Source: Acidaminobacter sp. JC074 (GTDB taxonomy: Bacteria; Bacillota; Clostridia; Peptostreptococcales; Acidaminobacteraceae). From it: DNA of 64,000 nt. Below, piece after piece: positions 35,037-44,172 of the stretch. The DNA lies in contig NZ_VANV01000013.1 of the NCBI RefSeq assembly GCF_022496765.1, positions 62,001-126,000 of the forward strand, read 5' to 3'. The translations under genes were made by a program, and so were the position numbers. The notes under the pieces were generated by a model. It was not told where the DNA came from and did not search any database. It saw only the letters and a list, made by a program, of their open reading frames with translations. Each line of letters begins with the position of its first letter. The first letter of the stretch is position 1.

Positions 35037-36039
35037 AGTTCACCTCTTTACAAGAGTTTCGCTTGACCAAACTGTGTTCGATAACAATTTCTTCATCAAT
35101 CATTTTATCGTTCATCTTATTTAAAAGTGTTCTAAATGAAACCTGTCCTATAAGTTTTGCTGGTTGATTGACTGTTGAAAGCCTTGGTCTTACAACACTA
35201 GCCATATCAATGTTATCAAACCCCATGAAAGAAATGTCTTCCGGCACCTCAAACCCCATATCCATTGCACAGTTCATAGCCCCTATAGCCATTACATCAC
35301 TTGCTGCAAATACAGCTGTAGGTCTATCTTTTAACATCAGTAAGGTTTTCATGTTGTTGTAACCATCTTCAAATTTAAAATAACCTTCTTTGATTAATGA
35401 TTCATCAATCTTTATACCTGCTTCTGTTAGTGCACGTTTATACCCTTTCAAACGACTAATTCCTGCTGTTATATCTCTCAAATCGCCACTTATCATAGCA
35501 ACTCTTCTATGACCGAGTTCCAACAAATAATTAGTCGCATCAAAAGCAGCTTGTTCATCATTGATATTAATATTCGGAAGTTTTAAATCATCAATTTTTA
35601 CACTTGATAAAACCACTGGAAAACTACAGTCCATAAGAAACTTCTTAGTTTCATCATTAATTTTTTCATGCATTAATATTACACCATCGACCCACATTTC
35701 CTTAAGCATTTTCATATACTTAAGTTCTTTTTTCATATTCTCTTGTATGTTGCAAATAATAATACTGTAATCTAATTTACTAGCTTCTTCTTCGATTGCA
35801 GTTATCATGTTAGCATAATATTGGTTGGTCAAGTCAGGAACTATGATACCAATTAATTTTGATTTTTGCGAAGCAAGACTTCTCGCCGCTTGACTTGGCG
35901 AATACTCTAATTCTCTAATTGCTTTTTCAACACGTTCTTTAGATTTCTTACTCACGTGTTCATAACCATTAACCACTCTAGAAACGGTTGAAATTGATAC
36001 TCCTGCTTTTTTGGCTACATCATCTATTTTTACTTTCAT
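35026..36039 (-). CDS. LacI-family repressor of the sugar operon
   Basis: 337 residues. N-terminal LacI helix-turn-helix KIDDVAKKAGVSISTVSRVV and hinge PSQAARSLASQKS, then a periplasmic-binding-like sensor (GIIVPDLTNQYYANM, MGFDNIDMASVVRP). It lies within the operon it probably controls, and the palindromes GAAAGCGCTTTC before the GH4 gene are typical LacI-type half-site pairs. The effector is probably the transported sugar or its phosphate. Confidence 0.9.
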   Translation of the reverse strand: MKVKIDDVAKKAGVSISTVSRVVNGYEHVSKKSKERVEKAIRELEYSPSQAARSLASQKSKLIGIIVPDLTNQYYANMITAIEEEASKLDYSIIICNIQENMKKELKYMKMLKEMWVDGVILMHEKINDETKKFLMDCSFPVVLSSVKIDDLKLPNININDEQAAFDATNYLLELGHRRVAMISGDLRDITAGISRLKGYKRALTEAGIKIDESLIKEGYFKFEDGYNNMKTLLMLKDRPTAVFAASDVMAIGAMNCAMDMGFEVPEDISFMGFDNIDMASVVRPRLSTVNQPAKLIGQVSFRTLLNKMNDKMIDEEIVIEHSLVKRNSCKEVNFEG

Positions 36040-36099
36040 ACTGTTTCACCTCAAACTTTACTACTTATATGTTAAGTCTAATGGCAAGTAGTGTCAACT

Positions 36100-36774
36100 T
36101 TATCTACCAATCTTACTCTTATTTAAAAGAGATGATACAGTAGATATTCGTAATGGCTGTTTAATGTATAAACCCTCTCCATACTTAAATCCACCTAATC
36201 CACCATAGTAAGATGCATGTTTTTCAACAAAAGGTAAAATTCCTTGTGATTCATAAGATGAAACAACCTTTTCCTTAAGTGAATAAACTTCAGTAATATC
36301 TATAATGAGATCAGGTCTATGTGGATTGGTTCTTTGATCAAGAGAAACATACAATACCTGTTGTGGATGCCATGTTTCATTGCCCATGTGTTTTTTTAAG
36401 CCAGCAACAAAAACGGCTCTATCAACAGATTGAGAAACAGCTCTATGATCAGGATGATAATCTTCTGAATGAAGTGTTAGAACTACTTTTGGCTTGTGTT
36501 CAACCAAAACCTTAATTATGGCATCGACTGTTGTCATGTTAAACTCAACTCCTGCATCTGGAAAATCTAAATTTATACAGACATCTAAATCCATCATCTC
36601 TGCTGCTTTTTTCAGTTCTTCTACTCGTGTATTCTTAGTAGCAAAACCACCAGCTTCTCCTTTGGTAAGTATAACTACTCCAGTTTTCTTCCCTTCATTT
36701 TTAGCCTTTAACATCATACCAACAACGCTTGATTCATCGTCTGGATGTGCACCTATAAACAAATAATCTAACAT
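36100..36774 (-). CDS. PIG-L/LmbE-family N-deacetylase
   Basis: 224 residues. Zinc motif AHPDDE near residue 9, TKGEAGG, and the third ligand region HSEDYHPDHRAV are present. Family members remove N-acetyl groups from GlcNAc-containing compounds (for example GlcNAc-inositol, GlcNAc-malate or chitobiose). It sits 12 bases after the ABC permease, which points to an N-acetylated sugar as substrate; that is inference. Confidence 0.85.
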   Translation of the reverse strand: MLDYLFIGAHPDDESSVVGMMLKAKNEGKKTGVVILTKGEAGGFATKNTRVEELKKAAEMMDLDVCINLDFPDAGVEFNMTTVDAIIKVLVEHKPKVVLTLHSEDYHPDHRAVSQSVDRAVFVAGLKKHMGNETWHPQQVLYVSLDQRTNPHRPDLIIDITEVYSLKEKVVSSYESQGILPFVEKHASYYGGLGGFKYGEGLYIKQPLRISTVSSLLNKSKIGR

Positions 36775-36786
36775 ACAATACTCCTT

Positions 36787-37605
36787 TTAACCCTTTATCC
36801 CAGTAGAGGCAATCCCCTCTACAATTTGCTTTTGGAAGAAGATAAATATAACTATCATCGGTAAAACTGATATCACAGCCCCTGCCATAACTTGTTCATA
36901 ATAGGTCGTATGTTCACCTATTAGAAAAGCTAATCCTGCTGATAAAGTCATCTTTTCCATTGATCTATTAACAATAATTGGCCACATTAAAGACTTCCAA
37001 GTATTTAAGGAAGTAACTATAGCTAAAGCTACTAATCCAGGTTTTGCTAAAGGCATAATTATCTTGTAATAAATCTGAAATCTATTACACCCATCAATCA
37101 TAGCAGCTTCATCAAGTTCTTTCGGAATTCCCATAAAGAATTGTCTTAACAAGAATACACCAAATACATTAAATAAACCAGGTATAATCAGTGCCCTTAA
37201 GGTGTTTGTACTCTTCAAGGCAATCATTATATTATAATGTGGTATCAGAAAAATTTGACCAGGTATCATCAGTAGTGATAACACAATTACAAATAAAATT
37301 TTCTTAAATGGAAACTCCAACCTTGCAAATGCATAGGCCGCTAAGGAACTTACGATTATTTGACCAACAACAACACCTAATACAACTACAAAGGTGTTAA
37401 AGTAAAGTTGAATAAACGGAAACTTATCTAATACAATCTTATAATTGATCCACTGTGTTATTTCAGGCAATATTGATGGAGGTATCTTAATCGCTTCTTC
37501 ATAGGTCTTTATCGAAGTTAAAAACATCCAAATAAATGGACCAATTGTTGCAATGATAGCAATAACCAAACTAAGATAAATCCAAATTCTATAATTTTTT
37601 TTCAT
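36787..37605 (-). CDS. ABC sugar permease, MalG type
   Basis: 272 residues with six membrane helices and the EAA loop (ELDEAAMIDGCNRFQIYYKIIMPLAKP region near 185-210). Inner-membrane half of a carbohydrate uptake-1 transporter with the MalF-type gene 8 bases upstream. No ATPase gene is in the operon, so a shared MsmX-type ATPase is probably used. Confidence 0.9.
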   Translation of the reverse strand: MKKNYRIWIYLSLVIAIIATIGPFIWMFLTSIKTYEEAIKIPPSILPEITQWINYKIVLDKFPFIQLYFNTFVVVLGVVVGQIIVSSLAAYAFARLEFPFKKILFVIVLSLLMIPGQIFLIPHYNIMIALKSTNTLRALIIPGLFNVFGVFLLRQFFMGIPKELDEAAMIDGCNRFQIYYKIIMPLAKPGLVALAIVTSLNTWKSLMWPIIVNRSMEKMTLSAGLAFLIGEHTTYYEQVMAGAVISVLPMIVIFIFFQKQIVEGIASTGIKG

Positions 37606-37613
37606 CTTTCCTC

Positions 37614-38516
37614 CTATTCATAATGAACCCATTTTTTCTGAAGTACAAACTGTAATACTGTCACTAACAAAATAATCACAAATAACACCATAGAAATTGA
37701 GGCTGCGTAACCTTTTTCAAACGCCATGAAAGCTCGATCATAGAAATAATAAACCAATGACATACTGTATTGCATACTTAAAGCTGTTGGTTGAACCATC
37801 AAGAATATAAAATCAAAGATTTGAAAGATGCCTATAGTCGCCATAATAGTTACAAAAAAAAGTGTTGGTGATAATAATGGTAATGTGATTAAGAAGAATG
37901 ACTTTAAGCCACTTGCACCATCAATTTCTGCTGCTTCATAATAGGATCTTGAAATTCCTTGCAAACCAGCAAGGATAATGATCATGTTGGTACTTATCAT
38001 ACTCCATACCAAAACAATGGTAATGGAAATCAAGACAACTTTTGGGTCTGATAGCCAAGCTATTTTCTCAAAACCAAGTTTGTCTAAAATAAAGTTTATG
38101 ATACCAAACTCGTAGTTATACAGCCATCGCCATAGTAATCCAATGGCTGCTGGCATCGTTACTGCTGGTATAAACAAAGCGGTTCTGAAAAAACCTTGTA
38201 ACTTAATTTTTGAGTTGATCAACGCAGCTGCTATCGTTGAAAGGATTACAACAGCTGGTACACCTAGTAACACATATTTGATAGTGTTGCTAAGGGCCAT
38301 ATAGAACTTTGGATCTTCGAAAAGACGCTTATAATTATCAAAACCAACGAAGTTTGGCTCTCCAAATGAACTCAAATCAGTAAAGCTGTATAAGATATTC
38401 TGAAAAAAAGCATAAAAGTAAAAAACAAGTAAACCAATGATCAAAGGTGTTAAAAATAAAAAAGCTGATCTGATTTCGTTTCTTTTAATTGCGGTATACT
38501 TGCCCTTTTTAAACAT
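37614..38516 (-). CDS. ABC sugar permease, MalF type
   Basis: 300 residues, six helices, EAA loop with YYEAAEIDGASGLKSFFLIT. Pairs with the MalG-type permease. Separated from the binding-protein gene by a hairpin at 38563-38586 that would lower its level relative to that gene. Confidence 0.9.
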   Translation of the reverse strand: MFKKGKYTAIKRNEIRSAFLFLTPLIIGLLVFYFYAFFQNILYSFTDLSSFGEPNFVGFDNYKRLFEDPKFYMALSNTIKYVLLGVPAVVILSTIAAALINSKIKLQGFFRTALFIPAVTMPAAIGLLWRWLYNYEFGIINFILDKLGFEKIAWLSDPKVVLISITIVLVWSMISTNMIIILAGLQGISRSYYEAAEIDGASGLKSFFLITLPLLSPTLFFVTIMATIGIFQIFDFIFLMVQPTALSMQYSMSLVYYFYDRAFMAFEKGYAASISMVLFVIILLVTVLQFVLQKKWVHYE

Positions 38517-38562
38517 TTATATCACCTGCATTATTCATATTTAGTTGACTCCTTTCTTAAAA

Positions 38563-38586
38563 TAAAGGGGATTAACATCCCCTTTA
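38563..38586 (-). terminator. Intercistronic hairpin between binding protein and permease
   Basis: TAAAGGGGA and TCCCCTTTA arms, six-base loop, followed on the minus strand by TTTTAAG. Probably a leaky terminator or mRNA stabiliser, as is common after solute-binding genes. Confidence 0.65.
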
Positions 38587-38589
38587 AGA

Positions 38590-39861
38590 TTAATCTTCAT
38601 CGATTATTTTTTGCATTTCTACATAAATATTGTTACAACCTTCTTCAGCTGATATCTCACCAGCAAAAATTCTAGCTGCATTATCATTAACTGGACCAAA
38701 CCAAACTGTTAAATCTGGACCAGCTGGAAACGGAACAGAACTAGCAACAGCATCAAAGTAAACTTGTGGATCAATTTTTGTAAAGTTCGACTTGTAATAA
38801 TGTTGTGCTGATGTAAGTGCTGGTATATCAATACCATGTTCAGCTTGGATTTTATTTCCCTCTTCGCCAGTTAGGTATTTAACTAGTTCCCATGCAGCAT
38901 CAGGATGCTCTGTGTTTTTGTATATTGAATATCCAAGACCACCAATAACGGTTGCATTTGAATCAGCTTGTTTAGGCATTGTAACCATCCCGATATTCCC
39001 TTCAGTACCAATTGATGATTCTTCAAAAACTTTAGCCTTCCAAGAACCAGCAAATACAATTGCACCTTTTTGAGAAAGGAATAAATCAGTACCTTTTGTC
39101 TCAGATAGTACTGTATAAGGTGCTAATAACTCCTCATCGAGCAAGTCAACAACATTTTGATAAGCTGCTACTGTTTCAGGTTTATTATAACCACTCTTTG
39201 TGTAATCTGAGCTGATAACTTCTCCACCCATCTGATAGATAAAGTTAAAGTGAGATGGTTGTGCGTCTAACTCCATTAGTATTGGATATTCGCCAGAATC
39301 TGCCGCAGTCATCTTTTCTTTTAACTCAGCAGCGATTACCTTCATTTCATCCCATGTCCATCCCTCTTCCGGATAAGCAACATCATACTTATCAAAGATT
39401 GCTTTATTATAAACCACAACTACCGAGTCCATACCTTTAGGAATTGCCCATTGCTGATCTTCATAGTTATACATAGTCTTAACAGCAGGTACATATGCAG
39501 ACATATCTAGGCTATCTTTTTTTATGTATTCATCTAATGGTAGTAAAACATTACCTGCCACATACTTTGGCATATAAACGTTCATCCAAAATACATCAGG
39601 TGCTTCTCCAGCATTAGCGGCTGCATCTAACTTAGTCCAATAGTTTGACCATGGTGTTAACTCAATAGATGCTTCTACTGTTTCACTTTGAGCATTAAAC
39701 TGATCTACAACTATTTGTAATGCTTCTTTCTGATTTTCATCCCAAATGCCAAGTACTACCTTTTGTTTTTCACCTGTTGCCTGCGAATCACCTGAAGCAC
39801 ACCCTATCAGAGATAAAAGTAGTGCCGCAATCATCATAATAACAATCAATCTTTTTTTCAT
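38590..39861 (-). CDS. Sugar-binding lipoprotein of the ABC transporter
   Basis: 423 residues. Lipobox LIGC (Cys21) and a family-1 solute-binding body: VVLGIWDENQKEAL, PDVFWMNVYMP, PEEGWTWDEMKVIA, GGLGYSIYKNTEHPDAAWELV. Surface-tethered receptor for the operon sugar. ATG at 39861 after AAGGGGG. Between it and the kinase gene is a 57-base AT-rich gap without obvious signals. Confidence 0.9.
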   Translation of the reverse strand: MKKRLIVIMMIAALLLSLIGCASGDSQATGEKQKVVLGIWDENQKEALQIVVDQFNAQSETVEASIELTPWSNYWTKLDAAANAGEAPDVFWMNVYMPKYVAGNVLLPLDEYIKKDSLDMSAYVPAVKTMYNYEDQQWAIPKGMDSVVVVYNKAIFDKYDVAYPEEGWTWDEMKVIAAELKEKMTAADSGEYPILMELDAQPSHFNFIYQMGGEVISSDYTKSGYNKPETVAAYQNVVDLLDEELLAPYTVLSETKGTDLFLSQKGAIVFAGSWKAKVFEESSIGTEGNIGMVTMPKQADSNATVIGGLGYSIYKNTEHPDAAWELVKYLTGEEGNKIQAEHGIDIPALTSAQHYYKSNFTKIDPQVYFDAVASSVPFPAGPDLTVWFGPVNDNAARIFAGEISAEEGCNNIYVEMQKIIDED

Positions 39862-39918
39862 TTTTCCCCCTTAATATTCTTATTTCTTGTTTATTAAAAA
39901 TACATTCGTATGTTTAAT

Positions 39919-40818
39919 CTAATAAAGTGCCATTAAGTCATCAATAGCCTCTAAAGTTATGGATGACTTATAGCAACCTAATCCTTGAGTAGAATAACCT
40001 CCAAAGATGTTACCATATTTCATACACGTTATGATATCCTTCTCATGAATCAATCCATATGCTATGCCAGTAAGAAAATTATCTCCTGCGCCAGTTGTAT
40101 CAACAACCTCAAAATCTACAGGCATCTCTACTCGAATGATTTCATTATTTATATAGGTGATGCACCCCTTATCTCCATTAGAGATTACCGGGTACTTTAC
40201 ATACTTTGCTAATTCAATCACCGCTTCTTCAATGGTACTAGTATCTGTCATTTTCATAGCCTCTTTATGGTTCGGTGTAAAAACATCAACGTACTTAAGC
40301 ATCTCTTTGAACATATCAATATGTAAATCATCGTCCCAACCTGTGTCAAAAATAATTTTAATCCCTCTTTGCTTTAATCTTCTAAGTACATTTAGCTTAC
40401 CGATAGGTGCAAAAACTACTTTCGAGTCCTTAAGAAAGTCATAAACTATTTCATCTGTTATTTGATCTTCTCTAACATTTTCGTTATAACATATAAAACT
40501 TCTATCCTTTTCTAACGAAAGAACTGATGTTACAACTACAGGATTCTTCTCTATTGCATTAAAATTGGTATAATCATTAAAATTCATCTTACTTAGTAAA
40601 TTGCGTGCTAAATCACTGAGCATATCTTGACCTAAAAAAGTTCCTAATTGACTTTTAACTCCAAGTTGGTTAAGTATAATTGGACAAACCATTGGTCCAC
40701 CACCGAGCTGCAAGTCAAAATTACTTGCAAACACTTCTTCTCCTTGTTCTGGCAAAGAAGTGATTCCATCGAAAATCAAATCAATGTTCATTTGTCCAAA
40801 AGTTGAAAACTGCATCAT
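39919..40818 (-). CDS. PfkB-family carbohydrate kinase
   Basis: About 299 residues. The ATG at 40818 overlaps the GH4 stop (ATGA) and has AGGAGA 9 bases upstream, so it is preferred to the GTG at 40827. Ribokinase-family motifs: N-terminal GQMNIDLIFDG, GGGPMVCPII, and the catalytic base motif DTTGAGDNFLTG. It would phosphorylate the sugar or amino sugar freed by the GH4 enzyme or the deacetylase. Confidence 0.88.
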   Translation of the reverse strand: MMQFSTFGQMNIDLIFDGITSLPEQGEEVFASNFDLQLGGGPMVCPIILNQLGVKSQLGTFLGQDMLSDLARNLLSKMNFNDYTNFNAIEKNPVVVTSVLSLEKDRSFICYNENVREDQITDEIVYDFLKDSKVVFAPIGKLNVLRRLKQRGIKIIFDTGWDDDLHIDMFKEMLKYVDVFTPNHKEAMKMTDTSTIEEAVIELAKYVKYPVISNGDKGCITYINNEIIRVEMPVDFEVVDTTGAGDNFLTGIAYGLIHEKDIITCMKYGNIFGGYSTQGLGCYKSSITLEAIDDLMALY

Positions 40819-42200
40819 TCCTGCCACTCTCCTATATATGCCTTATGCGCTTCTAAATATTCATCAACTAACTTTACTGCTAAGTCATAAGAGTTTATTA
40901 AGGGATGAATTGTCAATGCTTTTACAGCCTTTGACTTACTTTTCTCCAATATAGCTTCAACCACGTTTCTTTCATAAAACTTAATTGTTCTAATGAGATT
41001 TAACTGAAAATCATCCACATGACCAACATGTTTTGGTATTATAGTCCCCTTTTTAATTGTGCAGGAAATCTCTACTACGTCATCATCTTCGAGTCCATTA
41101 ATAGCTCCTTCGTTTGGTATAGAAAGAACCATTTCAACTGATTTTCCTGAATGATATGCCTTGATAAAGTTTAATGCTACACCAGCGTAACCGCCTTCAT
41201 CATCTGCATCAAGCATTTCTCGAACTGATGGTACTTGCAATTGCTTAGGTCTTAACTCTCCTGATTCTATAGAAAAATAGTTGTTTTCTCTTATCAAATA
41301 ATAAGACATAAATATGTTAAATGCTTTATCAAAATTATTCTGAACGTCAACTGTTTTGAGTTCTTTCATCATGTCTTGGTTAACTTCTTTAATCAACTCT
41401 CCTCTTGTTTGACCAGCTGATTTAATGGACTTGATAGCCTTATCTCGATAGTAATAGAAATATAGATACTCGTTTAAAAGCATGTTGTTTGATTGTTTAA
41501 CAAGAGATGGCTCAAATAGTCTCATTTCTGTATCTGTGTAAAGCTTGTCATGATTTAAGAGCTCACCCATCACATCTTTCCCCTTGACACGAGCATCCTT
41601 GAACCAAGATAGGTGATTCAATCCAAAACATTTAATTGAAAAATCATTCTCATCTACATCTAGAATTGCTACTAATTGCTTGATAAACTCACTAGGCGCA
41701 TCACAAATACCATATACATTGTTAAATCCTTTTTTTCTTAGTGCTTGGGTCACAATACCTGAGGGATTAGTAAAATTAAATACCAATGCATCTTTTTTTG
41801 CATGCTCCTTTATTAGCTGACAATAGTTTATTAAAACATCAATGGATCTAAGTGCCATCCCAAAGCCGCCTGCGCCAGTCGTTTCTTGTCCTAAAAGGTT
41901 ATACTTCATAGCAATTCTTTCATCAATAACTCTACCTTCATCTTGTCCAACTCTTAAAGTTGTGATGATGTAATCGGCATCTTTTATTGCCTCTATTGAA
42001 TCAGTGGTAATTTTAAAATCCAAATCTGGGTTAATTTTGTTTGATATAATCTTTGCCATTAATCCAAACTTATCAAGTTTTTCTTTATCTGTGTCCATAA
42101 AAACAACTTCTTTTATACCACCTAAATGTGCACCAAGTGCAATAGATTTTGCTAGAAATGGTGACCTTACTCCGCCACCACCTATTAATGTTAGTTTCAT
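40815..42200 (-). CDS. GH4-family NAD-dependent glycosidase
   Basis: About 461 residues; ATG at 42200 with AAAGGAGGT upstream. The N-terminal Rossmann motif LIGGGGVRSPFLAKS binds NAD+; FNFTNPSGIVTQAL and GICDAPSEF and GLNHLSWF carry the metal and active-site residues (Asn, Cys, His). GH4 enzymes act on 6-phospho-glucosides or on galactosides/glucuronides by an oxidation-elimination route and need Mn2+. With an ABC transporter rather than a PTS, the substrate may be unphosphorylated. First gene of the operon. Confidence 0.88.
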   Translation of the reverse strand: MKLTLIGGGGVRSPFLAKSIALGAHLGGIKEVVFMDTDKEKLDKFGLMAKIISNKINPDLDFKITTDSIEAIKDADYIITTLRVGQDEGRVIDERIAMKYNLLGQETTGAGGFGMALRSIDVLINYCQLIKEHAKKDALVFNFTNPSGIVTQALRKKGFNNVYGICDAPSEFIKQLVAILDVDENDFSIKCFGLNHLSWFKDARVKGKDVMGELLNHDKLYTDTEMRLFEPSLVKQSNNMLLNEYLYFYYYRDKAIKSIKSAGQTRGELIKEVNQDMMKELKTVDVQNNFDKAFNIFMSYYLIRENNYFSIESGELRPKQLQVPSVREMLDADDEGGYAGVALNFIKAYHSGKSVEMVLSIPNEGAINGLEDDDVVEISCTIKKGTIIPKHVGHVDDFQLNLIRTIKFYERNVVEAILEKSKSKAVKALTIHPLINSYDLAVKLVDEYLEAHKAYIGEWQE

Positions 42201-42212
42201 AGTACCTCCTTT

Positions 42213-42226
42213 TGAAAGCGCTTTCA
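42213..42226. promoter_or_regulatory. LacI-type operator 2
   Basis: TGAAAGCGCTTTCA, a perfect palindrome directly against the GH4 ribosome site. Confidence 0.75.
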
Positions 42227-42263
42227 ATAATGAATAAAAAAATATAAGATATCCGATAAATTT

Positions 42264-42277
42264 TGAAAGCGCTTTCT
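42264..42277. promoter_or_regulatory. LacI-type operator 1
   Basis: TGAAAGCGCTTTCT with a perfect 12-bp core, lying at the expected transcription start. Centre-to-centre distance to operator 2 is 51 bases. Confidence 0.75.
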
Positions 42278-42283
42278 AAATTT

Positions 42284-42312
42284 ATTTAACACTATCTTAT
42301 ACGTAATGTCAA
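42284..42312 (-). promoter_or_regulatory. Promoter of the GH4/ABC operon
   Basis: On the minus strand TTGACA, 17 bases, TTAAAT, directly above operator 1. Confidence 0.7.
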
Positions 42313-42342
42313 GAAGTTTTTTGAATTGTGTAACAACTAAAA

Positions 42343-42363
42343 AAAAAGGACTTAAAGTCCTTT
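42343..42363 (-). terminator. Terminator of the yvcK operon
   Basis: AAAGGACTT and AAGTCCTTT over the yvcK stop codon; on the minus strand a nine-T run follows. Confidence 0.85.
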
Positions 42364-43323
42364 ATTTATATGGTCGTTCATAAATTCAACGATTTTTTCT
42401 ATATCGTGACGCACATAACCTTGTCTGACTTCAATAAAGTTAGACTCAACAACTTTCATATTTTGATCCGAAAAATACTGTCTGTCTTTTCTATTTAGCA
42501 TCAACATTTTAGAAGCTTCCTTTAAGTAACGTTCTTTAACTTCTTTGGATACTTCTTCATTATTGGCAACAATAAAATCGAAGCGTACTTCAGAATGCTC
42601 ATAAATTGCCTTAACATGATCGGCTATAGAAAAATCATCTGTTTCACCTGGTTGTGTCATCAGATTGGATAGATATATTTTCTTGGCTGATGATGCAACA
42701 ATGGCTTCGCTGATGCCAGTCACCAGTAAGTTAGGAATCAGACTTGTATATAAAGAACCTGGTCCTACAAAGATAATATCAGCTTCCTCTATGGCTTTAA
42801 TCGATCTTGATAATGCAGTTACTTCTAAAGGCTTTAAGAAAACCTTCTTAATCGGCGATCTTTTCTTCAAGACTTGGTAAGGGATCTTGGATTCACCTCT
42901 TACAATGGTACCATCTTCAAGTTCAGCTACAAGATGAACATCTTCATTTGTAGCTGGAAGAACCTGACCTTGTACTGCAAATATATCACTGATCTTTGAA
43001 ATGGCATCTTCAAAGTTTTCTGATATGCCTAGCATGGCAGCAATCATCAGATTGCCAAAGGATTGGTTCTTGTATCTGCCTTCATCAAATCTATAGGCAA
43101 ACAACTCTTGTAATACGGGCTCTTTACTGGCTAAACCCAGTATGCAGTTTCTAATATCGCCTGGTGGCAACATGGCAAGGTCTTCTCTTAAAACGCCAGA
43201 ACCGCCACCATCATCTACAACATTGACAATAGCAGTAATTTCCTCGGAAAACAACTTGAGGCCCCTAAGTAATATAGAAAGACCCGTACCGCCACCTATG
43301 GCTACAATTTTTACATCATTCAT
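42352..43323 (-). CDS. yvcK: YvcK/CofD-like gluconeogenesis factor
   Basis: 323 residues. IGGGTGLSILLRGLK, VDDGGGSGVLRED and FVGPGSLYTSLIPNLL are the family motifs. YvcK binds UDP-GlcNAc and is needed for growth on gluconeogenic carbon and for correct cell-wall synthesis. Starts one base after the rapZ stop. Classic murB-PHP-rapZ-yvcK order; whiA, usually next, is missing here. Confidence 0.93.
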   Translation of the reverse strand: MNDVKIVAIGGGTGLSILLRGLKLFSEEITAIVNVVDDGGGSGVLREDLAMLPPGDIRNCILGLASKEPVLQELFAYRFDEGRYKNQSFGNLMIAAMLGISENFEDAISKISDIFAVQGQVLPATNEDVHLVAELEDGTIVRGESKIPYQVLKKRSPIKKVFLKPLEVTALSRSIKAIEEADIIFVGPGSLYTSLIPNLLVTGISEAIVASSAKKIYLSNLMTQPGETDDFSIADHVKAIYEHSEVRFDFIVANNEEVSKEVKERYLKEASKMLMLNRKDRQYFSDQNMKVVESNFIEVRQGYVRHDIEKIVEFMNDHINKGL

Positions 43324-44172
43324 CTAACTGTCCCTATGTGTTATAAATACTCTGTAATTTTCTTTTTTAAGATACTCTGCAAGCTTGTTGGCCATGGTAA
43401 CAGAACGGTGTCTGCCACCTGTACAGCCAAAGCTTATCACCAGCTGAGTCTTTCCTTCTTTGATATATTGTGGTATCAGAAATGACGTCAAATCTTTAAT
43501 TTTCTCTAAGAAAATCTGACTTTCATCAAAGCTCATCACATAATCCTGTACCGCTTTTTGATTACCTGTTTTTTCTCTAAGTTCTGATATATAAAATGGA
43601 TTCGGTAAAAACCTAACATCAAACACCAGATCTGAATCGATGGCAATCCCTTTTTTGAAACCAAAGGAATTACAGATGATTGAGATATTAGGTTGGTTCA
43701 TATCCTCAGTAAATTTCTCTCTTACTTGGTTTCTAAAAGCATTGATTCCAAGATCTGAAGTATCCATAATGATATCAGCTTCATCTCTTAAAGACTGAAG
43801 CATGACCCTTTCCATTTGAATACTCTCAACTAATGTTTGTTCGCCTGATAAAGGATGTGGTCTTCTAAGTTCCTTGTATCTTTTAACAAGGGCTTCATCT
43901 GATGCTTCTACATAAAGTATTTTACAATCGTATCCCTTGTTCTTTAATTCTTTATAGCCCTCATGGAAGTCTTCAAAGAAAGCGCCCCCTCTGATATCAA
44001 TACCTAGGGCAATCTTATCAAGTTCTTCTACCGAGTAACGACAAATTTCAATAAACTTTGAGATCAGTATAGGTGGTAAATTGTCAACGCAATAATACCC
44101 CGAGTCTTCCATACTCTTCATGGCAGAAGATTTACCAGCACCAGATAATCCTGTAACGATTACTATTTTCAT
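43324..44172 (-). CDS. rapZ: RapZ nucleotide-binding RNase adapter
   Basis: 282 residues. Walker A GLSGAGKS at 8-15, VDNLPP, and the C-terminal FGCTGGRHRSV motif. RapZ proteins bind GlcN6P or RNA in other bacteria and link cell-wall precursor supply to regulation. Overlaps the PHP gene by 4 bases. Confidence 0.93.
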   Translation of the reverse strand: MKIVIVTGLSGAGKSSAMKSMEDSGYYCVDNLPPILISKFIEICRYSVEELDKIALGIDIRGGAFFEDFHEGYKELKNKGYDCKILYVEASDEALVKRYKELRRPHPLSGEQTLVESIQMERVMLQSLRDEADIIMDTSDLGINAFRNQVREKFTEDMNQPNISIICNSFGFKKGIAIDSDLVFDVRFLPNPFYISELREKTGNQKAVQDYVMSFDESQIFLEKIKDLTSFLIPQYIKEGKTQLVISFGCTGGRHRSVTMANKLAEYLKKENYRVFITHRDS

